DNA of 64,000 nucleotides from Rufibacter glacialis (GCF_008271745.1 NZ_VKKZ01000019.1:806001-870000); one strand, 5' to 3'; counted from the stretch's first letter, positions 8,921-16,887 are shown. Numbers and translations are program-made. Notes: a model not told the origin generated them from the letters alone.

Positions 8921-9784
8921 CTATTTAGGGTTCACGAATTGGTAAACCGCTGAGAAGTCTTCCTGGGCCAACCCTGCCTGTTTGGCTTGCGCGAAGATCT
9001 CCTTTACGGTGTGCAGGGTAGGCAGCGCCACCCCTTGCTCATAGGCGGTGACCCCGGCCAGGTGCAGGTCTTTGTGCATCCATTCCAGCGGGAACTCCGG
9101 GGAGAAGTCACGGGTGAGGAGCTTATTTTCTTTCAGCTTGAGGAAAGGAGCGCCGCCGGGGCCATTCAGCAGGGTCTGGCACAGCATCTCCTCAGATATT
9201 CCCAGGGAAGTGCCCAAACGCAAGGCTTCGGCGAACGCCGCCATGATCTGCCCGAAGAGCATGTTGTTCACCATTTTCATGCTGGCCCCTTGTCCGTGGG
9301 GGCCAATGTGGAGCACGGCCTTGCCCATGGTGTCTAGCAGGGGGCGCACTTCCTCTACATCTTTGGCCTCGCCGCCCACCAGAAACACCAGTTGCCCTGT
9401 TTCGGCGGGCACCAGAGAGCCAGACACGGGCGCGTCCAGAAAGCGGTGGCCCATCTTATGGGCGATGGTGGCCATGCGTTGGCTGAAGGAAGGATTCACG
9501 GTGCTGGCATCAATCCAAAGGGAATTGCCCGGCAGTTCTTTCAGGAAACCATGCTGACCCAACGCGGCTTCTTCCACGGCTTCGGGGGTGGCCAGCATGG
9601 TGAAGACCACGCGGCAGGCCTTTCCTACTTCCTGGGGCGACGAAGCCAGGGTAGCACCCTGGGCCACCAAGGCCTCGGCTTTTTCTGGGGTACGGTTGTA
9701 AACCACCAGTTCATGTCCGGCCTTCTGGAGGTTGGCGGCCATACGGCTGCCCATGATGCCCAAACCTATAAATCCTACGTTCAT
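8921..9784 (-). CDS. NAD(P)-dependent beta-hydroxyacid dehydrogenase family oxidoreductase
   Basis: A 287-residue cytoplasmic enzyme of the 3-hydroxyisobutyrate dehydrogenase superfamily, which oxidises or reduces short beta-hydroxyacids or their semialdehydes. The Rossmann motif GLGIMGSRMAANL sits at residues 7-19. VVYNRTPEK places Arg31 where NADP-preferring members carry a basic residue. The substrate-site motif DAPVSGSLVPAETGQL lies at 117-131, and the catalytic lysine of the K-M-x-N-N signature is Lys170. The length fits glyoxylate/succinic semialdehyde reductases as well, so the exact substrate is open. It is monocistronic and convergent with the aspartyl protease. Confidence 0.85.
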   Translation of the reverse strand: MNVGFIGLGIMGSRMAANLQKAGHELVVYNRTPEKAEALVAQGATLASSPQEVGKACRVVFTMLATPEAVEEAALGQHGFLKELPGNSLWIDASTVNPSFSQRMATIAHKMGHRFLDAPVSGSLVPAETGQLVFLVGGEAKDVEEVRPLLDTMGKAVLHIGPHGQGASMKMVNNMLFGQIMAAFAEALRLGTSLGISEEMLCQTLLNGPGGAPFLKLKENKLLTRDFSPEFPLEWMHKDLHLAGVTAYEQGVALPTLHTVKEIFAQAKQAGLAQEDFSAVYQFVNPK

Positions 9785-9848
9785 CTGTTTCTTTTTTAAA
9801 GTTTACCCGAAAGTAGGAGGTACGGATGGCCGAACCAAGGGGTACAGG

Positions 9849-11216
9849 TCAGACCCTGTTTTGAGCCCAATTTCCTGAAAAGGCCACCGATTCAGGAAGA
9901 TTGGCTTTCGGGAACCGGAAACGGAAGGTGGTTTCCTCCCCATGGCGGGATTGCACGTCTACCTCTATACCGTGGAAATGCGCAATGGTGTTCACAATGG
10001 TAAGACCCAGGCCATGGCTTTCGCCGTCTGGCGCGTGCATCCGCTTAAACCGGCTGAAGATGTGGGGCAGTTGCTCTTGGGTAATGCCTACGCCGCTGTC
10101 TTTCACCAACAGTTCAAAGCCCTGGGCTGAGGGCTGCCCTTTCACCAGGATGGTACCTTCTGGCTTGTTGTACTTGATGGCGTTGTTGACCACGTTGAAG
10201 AGCATGGTGAACAGCAAAGACTGGTTCGCCTTTTCCAAGGTGTAGTCGGCTTCCATCTCCACCTGCAGGCTTACCTCGCGGGCCTCCGCGCGTTCCTTGA
10301 TTTCTTCGGCTACTTCCTGGGCCAGTTGCGGAATGTCTACGTTCTCATTGCGCAGGTATTGCTCGTTCTCAATGCGCGAGATCAAAAGCAGGGCCTGGAT
10401 GATGTTCTTGAGCCGGTGCAGGGTACGCAGGTTGTCTACCAGTTTCTCCAGCATAGCATCTGGCGTGTCTGGGTCAGAGAGCAGGTTCTCCAGCCGCGAC
10501 TGCAGGATAGAAACCGGGGTCAGCAACTCATGCGACACGTTCCCTATAAACTCTTTCTCCTTCTGGAACGCTTCCTGGATCTGGCCCATCATGGCATTGA
10601 TGGTGTTGTTGAGGTACAGGAAGTCGGTGGTGGTGGTTTTGAGGTCTTTGGGGGTGAAGGCGCTCGGGTGTTCCACGCGCTGCAGACGCTTCACAATGAG
10701 CGTGAGCGGGCGCAACAGAATCTTGCTAAAGGCCAGATCAGTGAAAACGGTCAGCAAGACCACGGCCGCCAGAAAGTAAAGCGCATAGCCTTGCAGGGTT
10801 TTGCTGTTGTTCTCAATGGTAGCCAGGGAACGGCCAATCTCCAGCAGGTACCGCTTACCGCCCAGATCAAAGGTGGAAGAAAGCACCCGGTACTTCACAA
10901 TCTCATTGTCTACCTTGCGCAGGCTATTCTCAATGCTGTTGACCACCTTTCCCGAAGAGATTTCCTCCAACGAGATAAACTCCTCCCGGAACAGGTTGTA
11001 ACTACCGTAGGCATCGCCGGTCTCGCCGGTGATGAAGGTACCAATGCCCTGCTCCTCAATGATCTTGTACATCTTGGCCTCTTTCTGCAGCAGGCGCTCA
11101 TCTGCGTTGAGCAAGGCCACCTTGTTCACCAACAACGGCAACCCCACCACCAGCAAAAGCAGGATAATCACCTTAGAGGCCGCGCTGAAAAGAGCAAGTT
11201 TTGACTGTAAGCGCAT
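9849..11216 (-). CDS. Two-component sensor histidine kinase
   Basis: A 455-residue membrane kinase. It has a membrane segment at about residues 16-37, a periplasmic sensor of roughly 105 residues, a second membrane segment at about 142-164 and a HAMP-like linker. HisKA follows with phospho-acceptor His229 in NVSHELLTPV, then HATPase_c with the N box NVVNNAIKYNK, the G1 box VKDSGVGI and the G2 box HGLGLTIV. The sensor has no recognisable ligand domain. It is the third gene of a minus-strand run: outer-membrane protein, response regulator, kinase. The gap to the regulator is occupied by an inverted repeat (11221-11338). A weak copy of the palindromic repeat overlaps the last codons. Confidence 0.92.
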   Translation of the reverse strand: MRLQSKLALFSAASKVIILLLLVVGLPLLVNKVALLNADERLLQKEAKMYKIIEEQGIGTFITGETGDAYGSYNLFREEFISLEEISSGKVVNSIENSLRKVDNEIVKYRVLSSTFDLGGKRYLLEIGRSLATIENNSKTLQGYALYFLAAVVLLTVFTDLAFSKILLRPLTLIVKRLQRVEHPSAFTPKDLKTTTTDFLYLNNTINAMMGQIQEAFQKEKEFIGNVSHELLTPVSILQSRLENLLSDPDTPDAMLEKLVDNLRTLHRLKNIIQALLLISRIENEQYLRNENVDIPQLAQEVAEEIKERAEAREVSLQVEMEADYTLEKANQSLLFTMLFNVVNNAIKYNKPEGTILVKGQPSAQGFELLVKDSGVGITQEQLPHIFSRFKRMHAPDGESHGLGLTIVNTIAHFHGIEVDVQSRHGEETTFRFRFPKANLPESVAFSGNWAQNRV

Positions 11217-11220
11217 TTAT

Positions 11221-11338
11221 TGATTTGTAGATGAGAAGATTTGAAGATTTGAAGATGGGTAGATTAGGAGATTTGAAGATTTGGAGATGAATTAATTTTC
11301 ACATTTTCAAATCTCCAAATTTCCACATCTACAAATCA
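11221..11338. repeat. Long imperfect inverted repeat between response regulator and kinase
   Basis: The outer 13 bases TGATTTGTAGATG and their complement match perfectly, and the similarity continues for about 39 bases with around six mismatches. Inner direct repeats of AGATTTGA add to the structure. The right end supplies the TGA stop codon of the response regulator, and the left end lies 4 nt before the kinase ATG. It looks like an inserted A/T-rich intergenic element. Confidence 0.75.
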
Positions 11339-12010
11339 TACAGTCAACCGGTACCCTACGCCGCGTACGGTCTCCAGCCAATCGGTGGTGGCATGGGCAG
11401 ACAGTTTCTTGCGGAGGTTCTTGATGTGCACGTCAATGTAGTTGGAGTCATAGTCGTCTTCCAGCAGGTTGCCCCAGATGTGCTCGGTGAGTTGCAGGCG
11501 GGTGAGAATGCGGTTCTTGTGCAACAGCAGGTAATGCAGGATGTCGAACTCCTTTTTGGTGAGCACAATCTCCTGGGCGCCAAAGGTGACGCGGCGGGTG
11601 CTGCTGTCTATCTCAAACCCATGGAACGCCACCGAGGAGGATTTCAGCTTGAACTTACGGCGCAAGACCGCCTGCATGCGGGCCTGCAACTCCAGCAGAG
11701 AGAAAGGCTTGGGCAAGTAGTCATCGGCCCCCAGGCCCAGGCCCCTGATCCTGTCTTCCAGGGCGCCGCGGGCGGTGAGGATGATGATGGCCGGGTCGTG
11801 GTCCATGGCCTTGGTTTCCTGGAGCAGGTCCAGACCGTCATAGTCGGGAAGGCCCAAGTCCAATAAGATGAAGTCATAGCGGTTCACGGCTATTTTCTCA
11901 GAGGCTTCGCGCCCGTTGGAGGCCCAGTCACAGATGTAGTGTTCCTGCGCCAAAAAGTGCATCAACTCCGTGGCCAGGCTGGTCTCGTCCTCTACAATCA
12001 GGGTGTGCAT
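11336..12010 (-). CDS. OmpR/PhoB-family response regulator
   Basis: A 224-residue DNA-binding response regulator. The receiver domain has the acidic pair Glu8/Asp9, phospho-acceptor Asp51 in LLDLGLPD, Thr79 and Lys101 in LPKPF. The C-terminal winged helix (about 128-224) contains LTKKEFDILHYLL and the recognition region YIDVHIKNLRKKL, ending RGVGYRLTV as usual for OmpR members. It is the partner of the kinase directly downstream and starts 15 nt after the outer-membrane protein gene, with which it is probably co-transcribed. The stop codon lies in the repeat at 11221-11338. Confidence 0.95.
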   Translation of the reverse strand: MHTLIVEDETSLATELMHFLAQEHYICDWASNGREASEKIAVNRYDFILLDLGLPDYDGLDLLQETKAMDHDPAIIILTARGALEDRIRGLGLGADDYLPKPFSLLELQARMQAVLRRKFKLKSSSVAFHGFEIDSSTRRVTFGAQEIVLTKKEFDILHYLLLHKNRILTRLQLTEHIWGNLLEDDYDSNYIDVHIKNLRKKLSAHATTDWLETVRGVGYRLTV

Positions 12011-12025
12011 AGGGAAGGGTAGTGG

Positions 12026-12952
12026 TTAAAACGTATAGCTCAGGTTTAGGGAAACAAAGGACTGGGCTTTGGACTCATCGCCCTCCAGTTTATTCACCGG
12101 CAGCGAAAACCGATAGGCGGGTTCAATATCCACGTTGTACAGACTGAACACCACTGGCACCGTAATGGCGTAGTTCAGCACCCTGAACCGTTTGCTGGTG
12201 CTGGTAGTCGTGGTGGTCGTGGTCTGTCCGTTTCCGTTGCCTTTTCCATTGCCTTTGCCGTTTCCCAGCGGGTTCAGCGGGTCCAGTACGTTGCCCAGGC
12301 CTTTCTTCTTGTTTTCTGTGACGGTGGTGTGGGTCTGCGAGAATTCCTGGGTACCGGCAATAATGGTGAATTTAGGGTCCAGGCCTACCGGGTTCTTGCC
12401 TTTCCAGAGGTTTTGCAGGGGGAGGTAGCGCGAATTGTCCAGCACGGTGAAAAGGTCGCTGCTGCCGCCGAAGATGTAGCTGGCGGATAAGCCCGTCAAA
12501 AGGTATTTCCAGTCCAAGCTGCCCCCCACGGTGGCCGCATTTGACGTCACAGATTTCACCAAGGGCGTGTTAGGCCCGAAGAAGAAGCGGGAGTAGCTGA
12601 CCACCCCTTCAAACCGTTCGCCTACCTTGAAGCTATAGCCCGCTGAGACATCGGTCTCATCAATGAAATCCTCGGTGTTGAACAATTGGTAAGACATAGC
12701 GGAGATAAAAAGCCCCGAGGTGTGGGTATAGGTGAGCGAAGCCGCCACGTAAGGGTATTGCGTGCCGGTATTGCGCCCGAAGAAGGAAGCGTTATTGGCT
12801 GTTTCCAGTCCCACCGTCCACCAGCCTTTCTTGGAGGCCGTGTCTTGGGCGGCAACGGAGGAAGTGGCTGGAGCCGTGGGGCTCTCCGTGGCAAATGCGG
12901 GCAAGGTTAGGAGAAAAGAAAGCAGGAAACAGATTGCAAGGGAAGGTTTCAT
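12026..12952 (-). CDS. Secreted, probable outer-membrane beta-barrel protein next to a two-component system
   Basis: A 308-residue exported protein of no family I can name. The signal peptide ends near AFA (residue 21). The mature part alternates hydrophobic and polar residues (YVAASLTYTHTSGLFISAMSYQLF) and ends in aromatic SLNLSYTF, as outer-membrane barrels do. Between about residues 225 and 255 there is a low-complexity linker of GKGNGKGN units followed by a run of seven Thr. The gene is 15 nt before the response regulator, so it may be a sensor component or an autoregulated target. The Thr-rich tract recalls the Thr-rich N-terminus of the secreted protein at 13937-14665. Confidence 0.75.
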   Translation of the reverse strand: MKPSLAICFLLSFLLTLPAFATESPTAPATSSVAAQDTASKKGWWTVGLETANNASFFGRNTGTQYPYVAASLTYTHTSGLFISAMSYQLFNTEDFIDETDVSAGYSFKVGERFEGVVSYSRFFFGPNTPLVKSVTSNAATVGGSLDWKYLLTGLSASYIFGGSSDLFTVLDNSRYLPLQNLWKGKNPVGLDPKFTIIAGTQEFSQTHTTVTENKKKGLGNVLDPLNPLGNGKGNGKGNGNGQTTTTTTTSTSKRFRVLNYAITVPVVFSLYNVDIEPAYRFSLPVNKLEGDESKAQSFVSLNLSYTF

Positions 12953-13042
12953 CTGAGTAGTATTTTTAACTTGGGAAAGGGGAGGGTGATGGTCCTGTCA
13001 TTTAGGTGGAGGAGGCGGGGAAACAGGTGGCCCAGGCTTGGC

Positions 13043-13543
13043 TTAGTTTTTCCCTACTTTAATACGGCCTACCCCTACGCCCCCAACTTTGACTGGTTTT
13101 CCGGCCTTTACCGCTTTAGTGGCGTTTCCGGCGGCTTTTATAGCTCCTGCCGCGGCACCCCGGCCTGGGCGCGCCGCACTTTGGGGTCGGCCCGCCGACC
13201 CTCTGCTGCCTAGTTCTTTCGCGCCCTCAGAAGCTACTTTCTCTGGTTTTCCTTGGCGTCTGGCGGTGGCTACCTCTTTTACTTCCTGGTTTTTTTGGGT
13301 GTCCCTCTCTTTCGTTTTACCGGTCTTTCTGGGTTTCTCCTGCCCAAACGGCAGGTCAGCTCCGGCGGGTGAGGTGGCTGGTACTGCTGCCGCCTCTTTT
13401 AAGTCAGCTTCCATAGAGGAAAGGCTAGTTCCCTGGAAGGAACCAGGCGTTTCCCTGGCGGCAGGGCCAGCGGCTAACACAGGCTGGGCTCCTGCTGTAG
13501 CGGCAGAAAAAGCAAGAAGTGCCAATGAGAGGCAGATTTTCAT
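13043..13543 (-). CDS. Small secreted Lys/Ala/Gly-rich basic protein
   Basis: A 166-residue exported protein of unknown function. From ATG at 13543 it begins MKICLSLALLAFSAATAGAQ, a clean signal peptide. An earlier in-frame Met at 13618 lies upstream of the likely promoter, so it is rejected. The mature protein is low complexity: Ala/Pro-rich, then a highly charged stretch (EKPRKTGKTKERDTQKNQ), then a Gly/Ala/Lys tail ending KPVKVGGVGVGRIKVGKN. That tail resembles the ending KPVKVNAGGHVKVGH of the protein at 13937-14665, which suggests a shared anchoring or binding motif. The opposite strand is open too, but only this strand encodes a signal peptide. Confidence 0.65.
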   Translation of the reverse strand: MKICLSLALLAFSAATAGAQPVLAAGPAARETPGSFQGTSLSSMEADLKEAAAVPATSPAGADLPFGQEKPRKTGKTKERDTQKNQEVKEVATARRQGKPEKVASEGAKELGSRGSAGRPQSAARPGRGAAAGAIKAAGNATKAVKAGKPVKVGGVGVGRIKVGKN

Positions 13544-13576
13544 AAACAGGGAAGACATTGCTAATGAATTATCTTT

Positions 13577-13584
13577 CAAAGCTA
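13577..13584 (-). promoter_or_regulatory. Putative -7 box upstream of the basic secreted protein
   Basis: On the minus strand the sequence is TAGCTTTG, a match to TAnnTTTG, placing the transcript start near 13570, 27 nt before ATG 13543. No convincing -33 box is seen. Confidence 0.35.
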
Positions 13585-13717
13585 CAACTGAAAGAGGAAG
13601 AGATAATGAAGAAATCAAGTTAGGGAAAATTTTAATTGACGATGGGGTAATTTCTGTTCCTGCTTTTGGTTTATTTTCTTTAAAAGAAGGCTTAAACCGC
13701 TTTGAAAGATTACATTA

Positions 13718-13855
13718 TCAAACGAAAAGGAAAACCTGCGGGGTCAGTTGGTTGAGGGTAAGAGGTGGTACCTGATCACTCTGATGCCCATACGCCGGTT
13801 GCGAGGTGGCCAAGACCCAGTTCATGACAAAACAAACGCTGATGATAAGTTTCAT
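13718..13855 (-). CDS. Possible 45-residue secreted peptide
   Basis: A short frame begins MKLIISVCFVMNWVLATS and continues QPAYGHQSDQVPPLTLN to a TGA stop. The start resembles a signal peptide (Lys2, hydrophobic core, small residues near 16-18), leaving a mature peptide of about 20-25 residues. It sits between the two basic secreted protein genes and runs in the same direction. It could be a real micro-gene or the 5' remnant of a decayed third member of the pair. No family is recognised. Confidence 0.35.
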   Translation of the reverse strand: MKLIISVCFVMNWVLATSQPAYGHQSDQVPPLTLNQLTPQVFLFV

Positions 13856-13895
13856 AGGGGAGATGTGTTAGGTTAGAATAGGAAAGGGGAGATGT

Positions 13896-13923
13896 AGTCG
13901 CCTTTGCGTTGGCAAAGGCGACT
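13896..13923 (-). terminator. Hairpin downstream of the coiled-coil secreted protein
   Basis: A perfect 12-bp stem (AGTCGCCTTTGC and its complement) with a 4-nt loop starts 13 nt after the stop of the gene at 13937-14665. There is no clean T-tract after it, so it may stabilise the message rather than end it. Confidence 0.6.
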
Positions 13924-13936
13924 TGGGTAAGGGGTA

Positions 13937-14665
13937 TTAATGGCCTACTTTTACGTGTCCGCCGGCGTTCACTTTGACTGGTTTCACGCCTTTGGTAGAA
14001 AGACCGGTGGAAACTTTTGCGCGGCGGGCGCCGGAGGAGTTCACCTTAGTGGCAGTACCGGTTTCTACTCCCACTCTCCCGGCTCTCTGACGCTTCTCAG
14101 AGGCGGCTTCTTTCACCAATTGGCCTTTCGCTTTCCCGGTTTCAGTGGTTCCCTTGGCTACCGTGCTCACGTTTTGGCCGTGGTTTTCCTGTTCATGCTT
14201 CCGCGCCTCCACGTCTGCCTTGGCTTTTACCTTCACGTTGGCTTTGGTTTGCTCGGCCGCCTGCTCGTTTTCTTCCTGGCGGGCTTTGGCCTTTGCCTTT
14301 AGTTCTGCCTGGGTTTGGGCAGCGGCCTCCAGGGTTTCTCTGGTTTGAGCTTTGGTTTCAGCTTTCTGGGCCTTGGCTTCTTCTTTACGGGCTTTAGAAG
14401 CCTCTTTCTGGGCAGCGGCCTCTTCTTTCAGGTGGGTGCTGGCCTCTTCTTGACGGGCTTTGGTTTTATCTGCCTTGGCCTTGGCTACTTCCCTTACGGC
14501 CTCGCCCTTGCCGGCTCCATCGGCGGAAGCATCTCCGGCTACGGTCACTTTGGCGGTGGTGCTCACCGTAGTGCCATGGGTGGTTTTGGTGGTGGTAGGC
14601 GTAGTTTGGGCAAAAGAAGAAACAGCAGCTAAGAAGGCGGCGGCGAAGAAGGTTAACTTTTTCAT
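13937..14665 (-). CDS. Secreted Ala/Lys/Glu-rich coiled-coil protein with basic C-terminal motif
   Basis: A 242-residue exported protein of unknown function. The signal peptide MKKLTFFAAAFLAAVSSFAQ is followed by a Thr-rich stretch (TTPTTTKTTHGTT). Then come about 110 residues dominated by Ala, Lys, Glu and Gln (HLKEEAAAQKEASKARKEEA), which should form a long charged helix or coiled coil. The C-terminal 50 residues are basic and end KPVKVNAGGHVKVGH, shared in pattern with the neighbour at 13043-13543. Structural, DNA- or polysaccharide-binding roles are all conceivable. Composition alone makes homology searches unreliable here. A -7 box and a palindrome lie just upstream. Confidence 0.7.
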   Translation of the reverse strand: MKKLTFFAAAFLAAVSSFAQTTPTTTKTTHGTTVSTTAKVTVAGDASADGAGKGEAVREVAKAKADKTKARQEEASTHLKEEAAAQKEASKARKEEAKAQKAETKAQTRETLEAAAQTQAELKAKAKARQEENEQAAEQTKANVKVKAKADVEARKHEQENHGQNVSTVAKGTTETGKAKGQLVKEAASEKRQRAGRVGVETGTATKVNSSGARRAKVSTGLSTKGVKPVKVNAGGHVKVGH

Positions 14666-14714
14666 CTCTGAGGAAGGTTAAGTGTTTTGAGGTCGTTTTT
14701 AAGGATTACTGCGT

Positions 14715-14734
14715 CAAAACTATCTTGTCAAGAT
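14715..14734 (-). promoter_or_regulatory. Putative -7 box with adjoining palindromic operator-like site
   Basis: On the minus strand TAGTTTTG (14715-14722) fits TAnnTTTG and would start transcription about 43 nt before the ATG at 14665. Directly upstream, at 14722-14734, is the perfect palindrome ATCTTG-T-CAAGAT, a reasonable binding site for a dimeric regulator. The nearby OmpR-type regulator would be expected to prefer direct repeats, so the regulator is unknown. Confidence 0.4.
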
Positions 14735-14806
14735 GAAGAGAAGATGAAGAAAGGCCTTCAGGTAAAAATTTTCCAAATTTTTTTTTTTGAGGCCTAAGTA
14801 GATCAG

Positions 14807-14846
14807 GTGTTTTGGCCCTCTTATAAAAAAAACAAGCCCAAAACAG
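14807..14846. repeat. Palindromic intergenic repeat, degenerate copy
   Basis: Left GTGTTTTGGCCC, an A-rich centre and right GCCCAAAACAG fit the family arms. It abuts the terminator at 14846-14880. Confidence 0.5.
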
Positions 14847-14880
14847 AAAAGCCGCTCTTCTTTAAAAGAGCGGCTTTTCT
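14846..14880 (-). terminator. Rho-independent terminator after the CocE/NonD hydrolase
   Basis: AGAAAAGCCGCTCTT pairs perfectly with AAGAGCGGCTTTTCT over 15 bp around a 5-nt loop. The A- and T-rich ends make it work in either direction. It lies 24 nt past the stop of the hydrolase at 14905. Confidence 0.8.
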
Positions 14881-14904
14881 GTTTGATCACCTGGGGATGA
14901 GGAA

Positions 14905-16779
14905 CTACAGCACCTTCACCTTTAAATAAGACGGCTGCTGCGGCGTATGGTACACTCGGTGGGTGGCTTTCTGATAGTCCTCAGCTTTGGCCTCATAGAT
15001 GTTGGGCACGTATTTCTGCGGATTGCGGTCTACAAGCGGGAACCACGTGCTCTGCACCTGCACCATGATGCGGTGGCCTTTCTTGAAGGTGTGCAGCACA
15101 TCTTGCAGCGGCACGTTCACCGGCGTTACCTGGTTGGGCGTGAACGGCTCTGGTTTCTCATAGCTGTTCCGGAAGCGGCCGCGCATCACCTCGCTGCGCA
15201 CCATCTGCTGGTAGCCGCCCATTTTCACGTTGGCCGGGTTGTGCGCATTCTGCCGGGCGGTGTCTGGATAGACGTCAATCAGTTTCACCACCCAATCCGC
15301 GTCTGAGCCGGTGGTGGAGATGTTCAGGGCCGAAAGGATCTCGCCCGCCAGGGTGATGTCATCGGTGAGCACGTCGGTTTGGTAGACCAGCACATCGGGC
15401 CGGCGGCTGGCGAAGCGCTGGTCATCGGTCATGTACTCGCGGGTCATGCCGGTGGTGGTTTCCTCAGAGAAGGGTACTGGTTTGGCAGGGTCGCTGATGA
15501 ATTCGTCAAAACCGGTGCCGCCCGCGGCAGGCTGCTCAAAGTTGAGTTTCCCGTTCGCCCCGAAGTACAACATCCGTTCCTGTGTGTTTTTAGGCGGCCA
15601 GGCAGCAAATTCGCGCCACTGGTTCGCGCCGGTGTTGAACATATAGGCTTCGGGCAGACCCGGCGTGCCTTTGCCAGTACCTTTGAGGTAATGCCGGAAG
15701 AACTTGGCCTCAATGTTAGGCCGGTAGAATTCTGAGGTGTTCTGCCGGAATGAGACCTTGCCCAGGTTCTCACCTGCTGACCGCGACCAGCCGCCGTGGA
15801 ACCAGGGGCCCATGACAATGGTGTTGTACGTGTTGGGGTTGTTTTTCTCAATGGTTTTGTACGTTTCCAGCGCCCCAAATAGGTTTTCGGCGTCAAACCA
15901 ACCGCCTACCGTCATCACGGCGGGCTTGATGTTCTTCAGGTGCGGCCTGATGTCCATGGCTTGCCAGAAGAAATCATAGTTGGGGTGCTGCACGATGTCG
16001 TTCCAGAAGGAGACGTTATTTTTCAGGTACAGGTCATTGGCGTTAGACAAGGGCCCCAGGCGCAGGAAGAAGTCATAGCCGTCTGGCGTGCCGTGGTTGA
16101 ACCGGGGGCCACCCGTAGGCGAAGGCTGCGGGCGCGGCTGCCCAAACGAGGCCAGGAAGTTGAACGCGTGCGGCAGGAAGAACGCCCCGTGGTGGTGAAA
16201 ATCGTCCCAGAACCAATCGGTGACCGGGGCCTGCGGCGAAGAGGCTTTCAAGGCCGGGTGACTGCCCACCAACCCCACGCTGGTGTAGTACCCCGGATAC
16301 GAAATACCCCACTGGCCCACGCGGCCGTTGTTGTTGGGTACATTTTTCACGAGCCAGGCAATGGCGTCATAGGTGTCAGTGCTTTCGTCTATATCTTTCT
16401 TTCCTTTCTTGGCTTTGAGCGGTGCCATGTTCACAAACTCGCCCTCGCTCATGTACTTGCCCCGCACATCCTGGTAGGCGAAAATGTAGCCTTCGCGCAG
16501 CATGTCTGTAGAAGGCCCCATGCTGGTTTTGTACTTGTCCTCGCCGTACGGGGCCACGGAATAGGGCGTACGATTAAGCATGATGGGGTATTTCTGGCTT
16601 TTGTCTTTAGGCGCGTACACCACCGTGAATAGCTTGGTACCGTCACGCATGGGCACCTGGTGTTCCGTTTTCTGGTAGTTTTCCCGAATGTAGGCGGAAT
16701 CTGAGAGGGTTTGGGCAGAGGCCGTAAGGGCAGGCCACCACAGGGCCAGCAAAAGCCAGTGCCAGAGGTTTAGTTTCAT
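14905..16779 (-). CDS. Secreted CocE/NonD family alpha/beta hydrolase (X-Pro dipeptidyl-peptidase-like)
   Basis: A 624-residue exported serine hydrolase of the S15/CocE group, whose members act as acyl esterases, glutaryl-7-ACA acylases or X-Pro dipeptidases. The start at 16779 gives signal peptide MKLNLWHWLLLALWWPALTASAQ. The earlier in-frame Met at 16848 would put a non-signal stretch in front. The nucleophile is Ser160 in GQWGISYPGYY (G-x-S-Y-x-G). GGWFDAENLFGALETY probably carries the acid residue, and HRIMVQVQSTWFP in the C-terminal jelly-roll half is near the expected His region. The preceding PepSY gene runs in the same direction with a palindromic repeat between them. Confidence 0.88.
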   Translation of the reverse strand: MKLNLWHWLLLALWWPALTASAQTLSDSAYIRENYQKTEHQVPMRDGTKLFTVVYAPKDKSQKYPIMLNRTPYSVAPYGEDKYKTSMGPSTDMLREGYIFAYQDVRGKYMSEGEFVNMAPLKAKKGKKDIDESTDTYDAIAWLVKNVPNNNGRVGQWGISYPGYYTSVGLVGSHPALKASSPQAPVTDWFWDDFHHHGAFFLPHAFNFLASFGQPRPQPSPTGGPRFNHGTPDGYDFFLRLGPLSNANDLYLKNNVSFWNDIVQHPNYDFFWQAMDIRPHLKNIKPAVMTVGGWFDAENLFGALETYKTIEKNNPNTYNTIVMGPWFHGGWSRSAGENLGKVSFRQNTSEFYRPNIEAKFFRHYLKGTGKGTPGLPEAYMFNTGANQWREFAAWPPKNTQERMLYFGANGKLNFEQPAAGGTGFDEFISDPAKPVPFSEETTTGMTREYMTDDQRFASRRPDVLVYQTDVLTDDITLAGEILSALNISTTGSDADWVVKLIDVYPDTARQNAHNPANVKMGGYQQMVRSEVMRGRFRNSYEKPEPFTPNQVTPVNVPLQDVLHTFKKGHRIMVQVQSTWFPLVDRNPQKYVPNIYEAKAEDYQKATHRVYHTPQQPSYLKVKVL

Positions 16780-16852
16780 AGGTTGGAAGTATGTTAGGTT
16801 GGTGAAGATCGGCGAAGCCAAATTAGAGAATTCACCCGCAGCAGGCAACGCC

Positions 16853-16887
16853 GTTTCAGGGCGATTTTTCCAAAAAGCCCCTGAAAC
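16853..16887. repeat. Palindromic intergenic repeat, well-preserved copy
   Basis: The perfect 9-bp arms GTTTCAGGG and CCCTGAAAC surround a core with ATTTTTCCAAAAA. Its right end abuts the TAG stop codon of the PepSY gene (16888-16890), with no spacer. Confidence 0.8.

Noticed and set aside
10326-11204. 292-codon plus-strand frame opposite the histidine kinase
   Set aside because: Antisense to a kinase with all catalytic boxes; no signal, motif or start context supports it.
13089-13775. 228-codon plus-strand frame opposite the small basic secreted protein
   Set aside because: It runs across the intergenic region and ends in unrelated sequence; the minus-strand frame has a clean signal peptide and promoter. 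The choice is not beyond doubt because both are low complexity.
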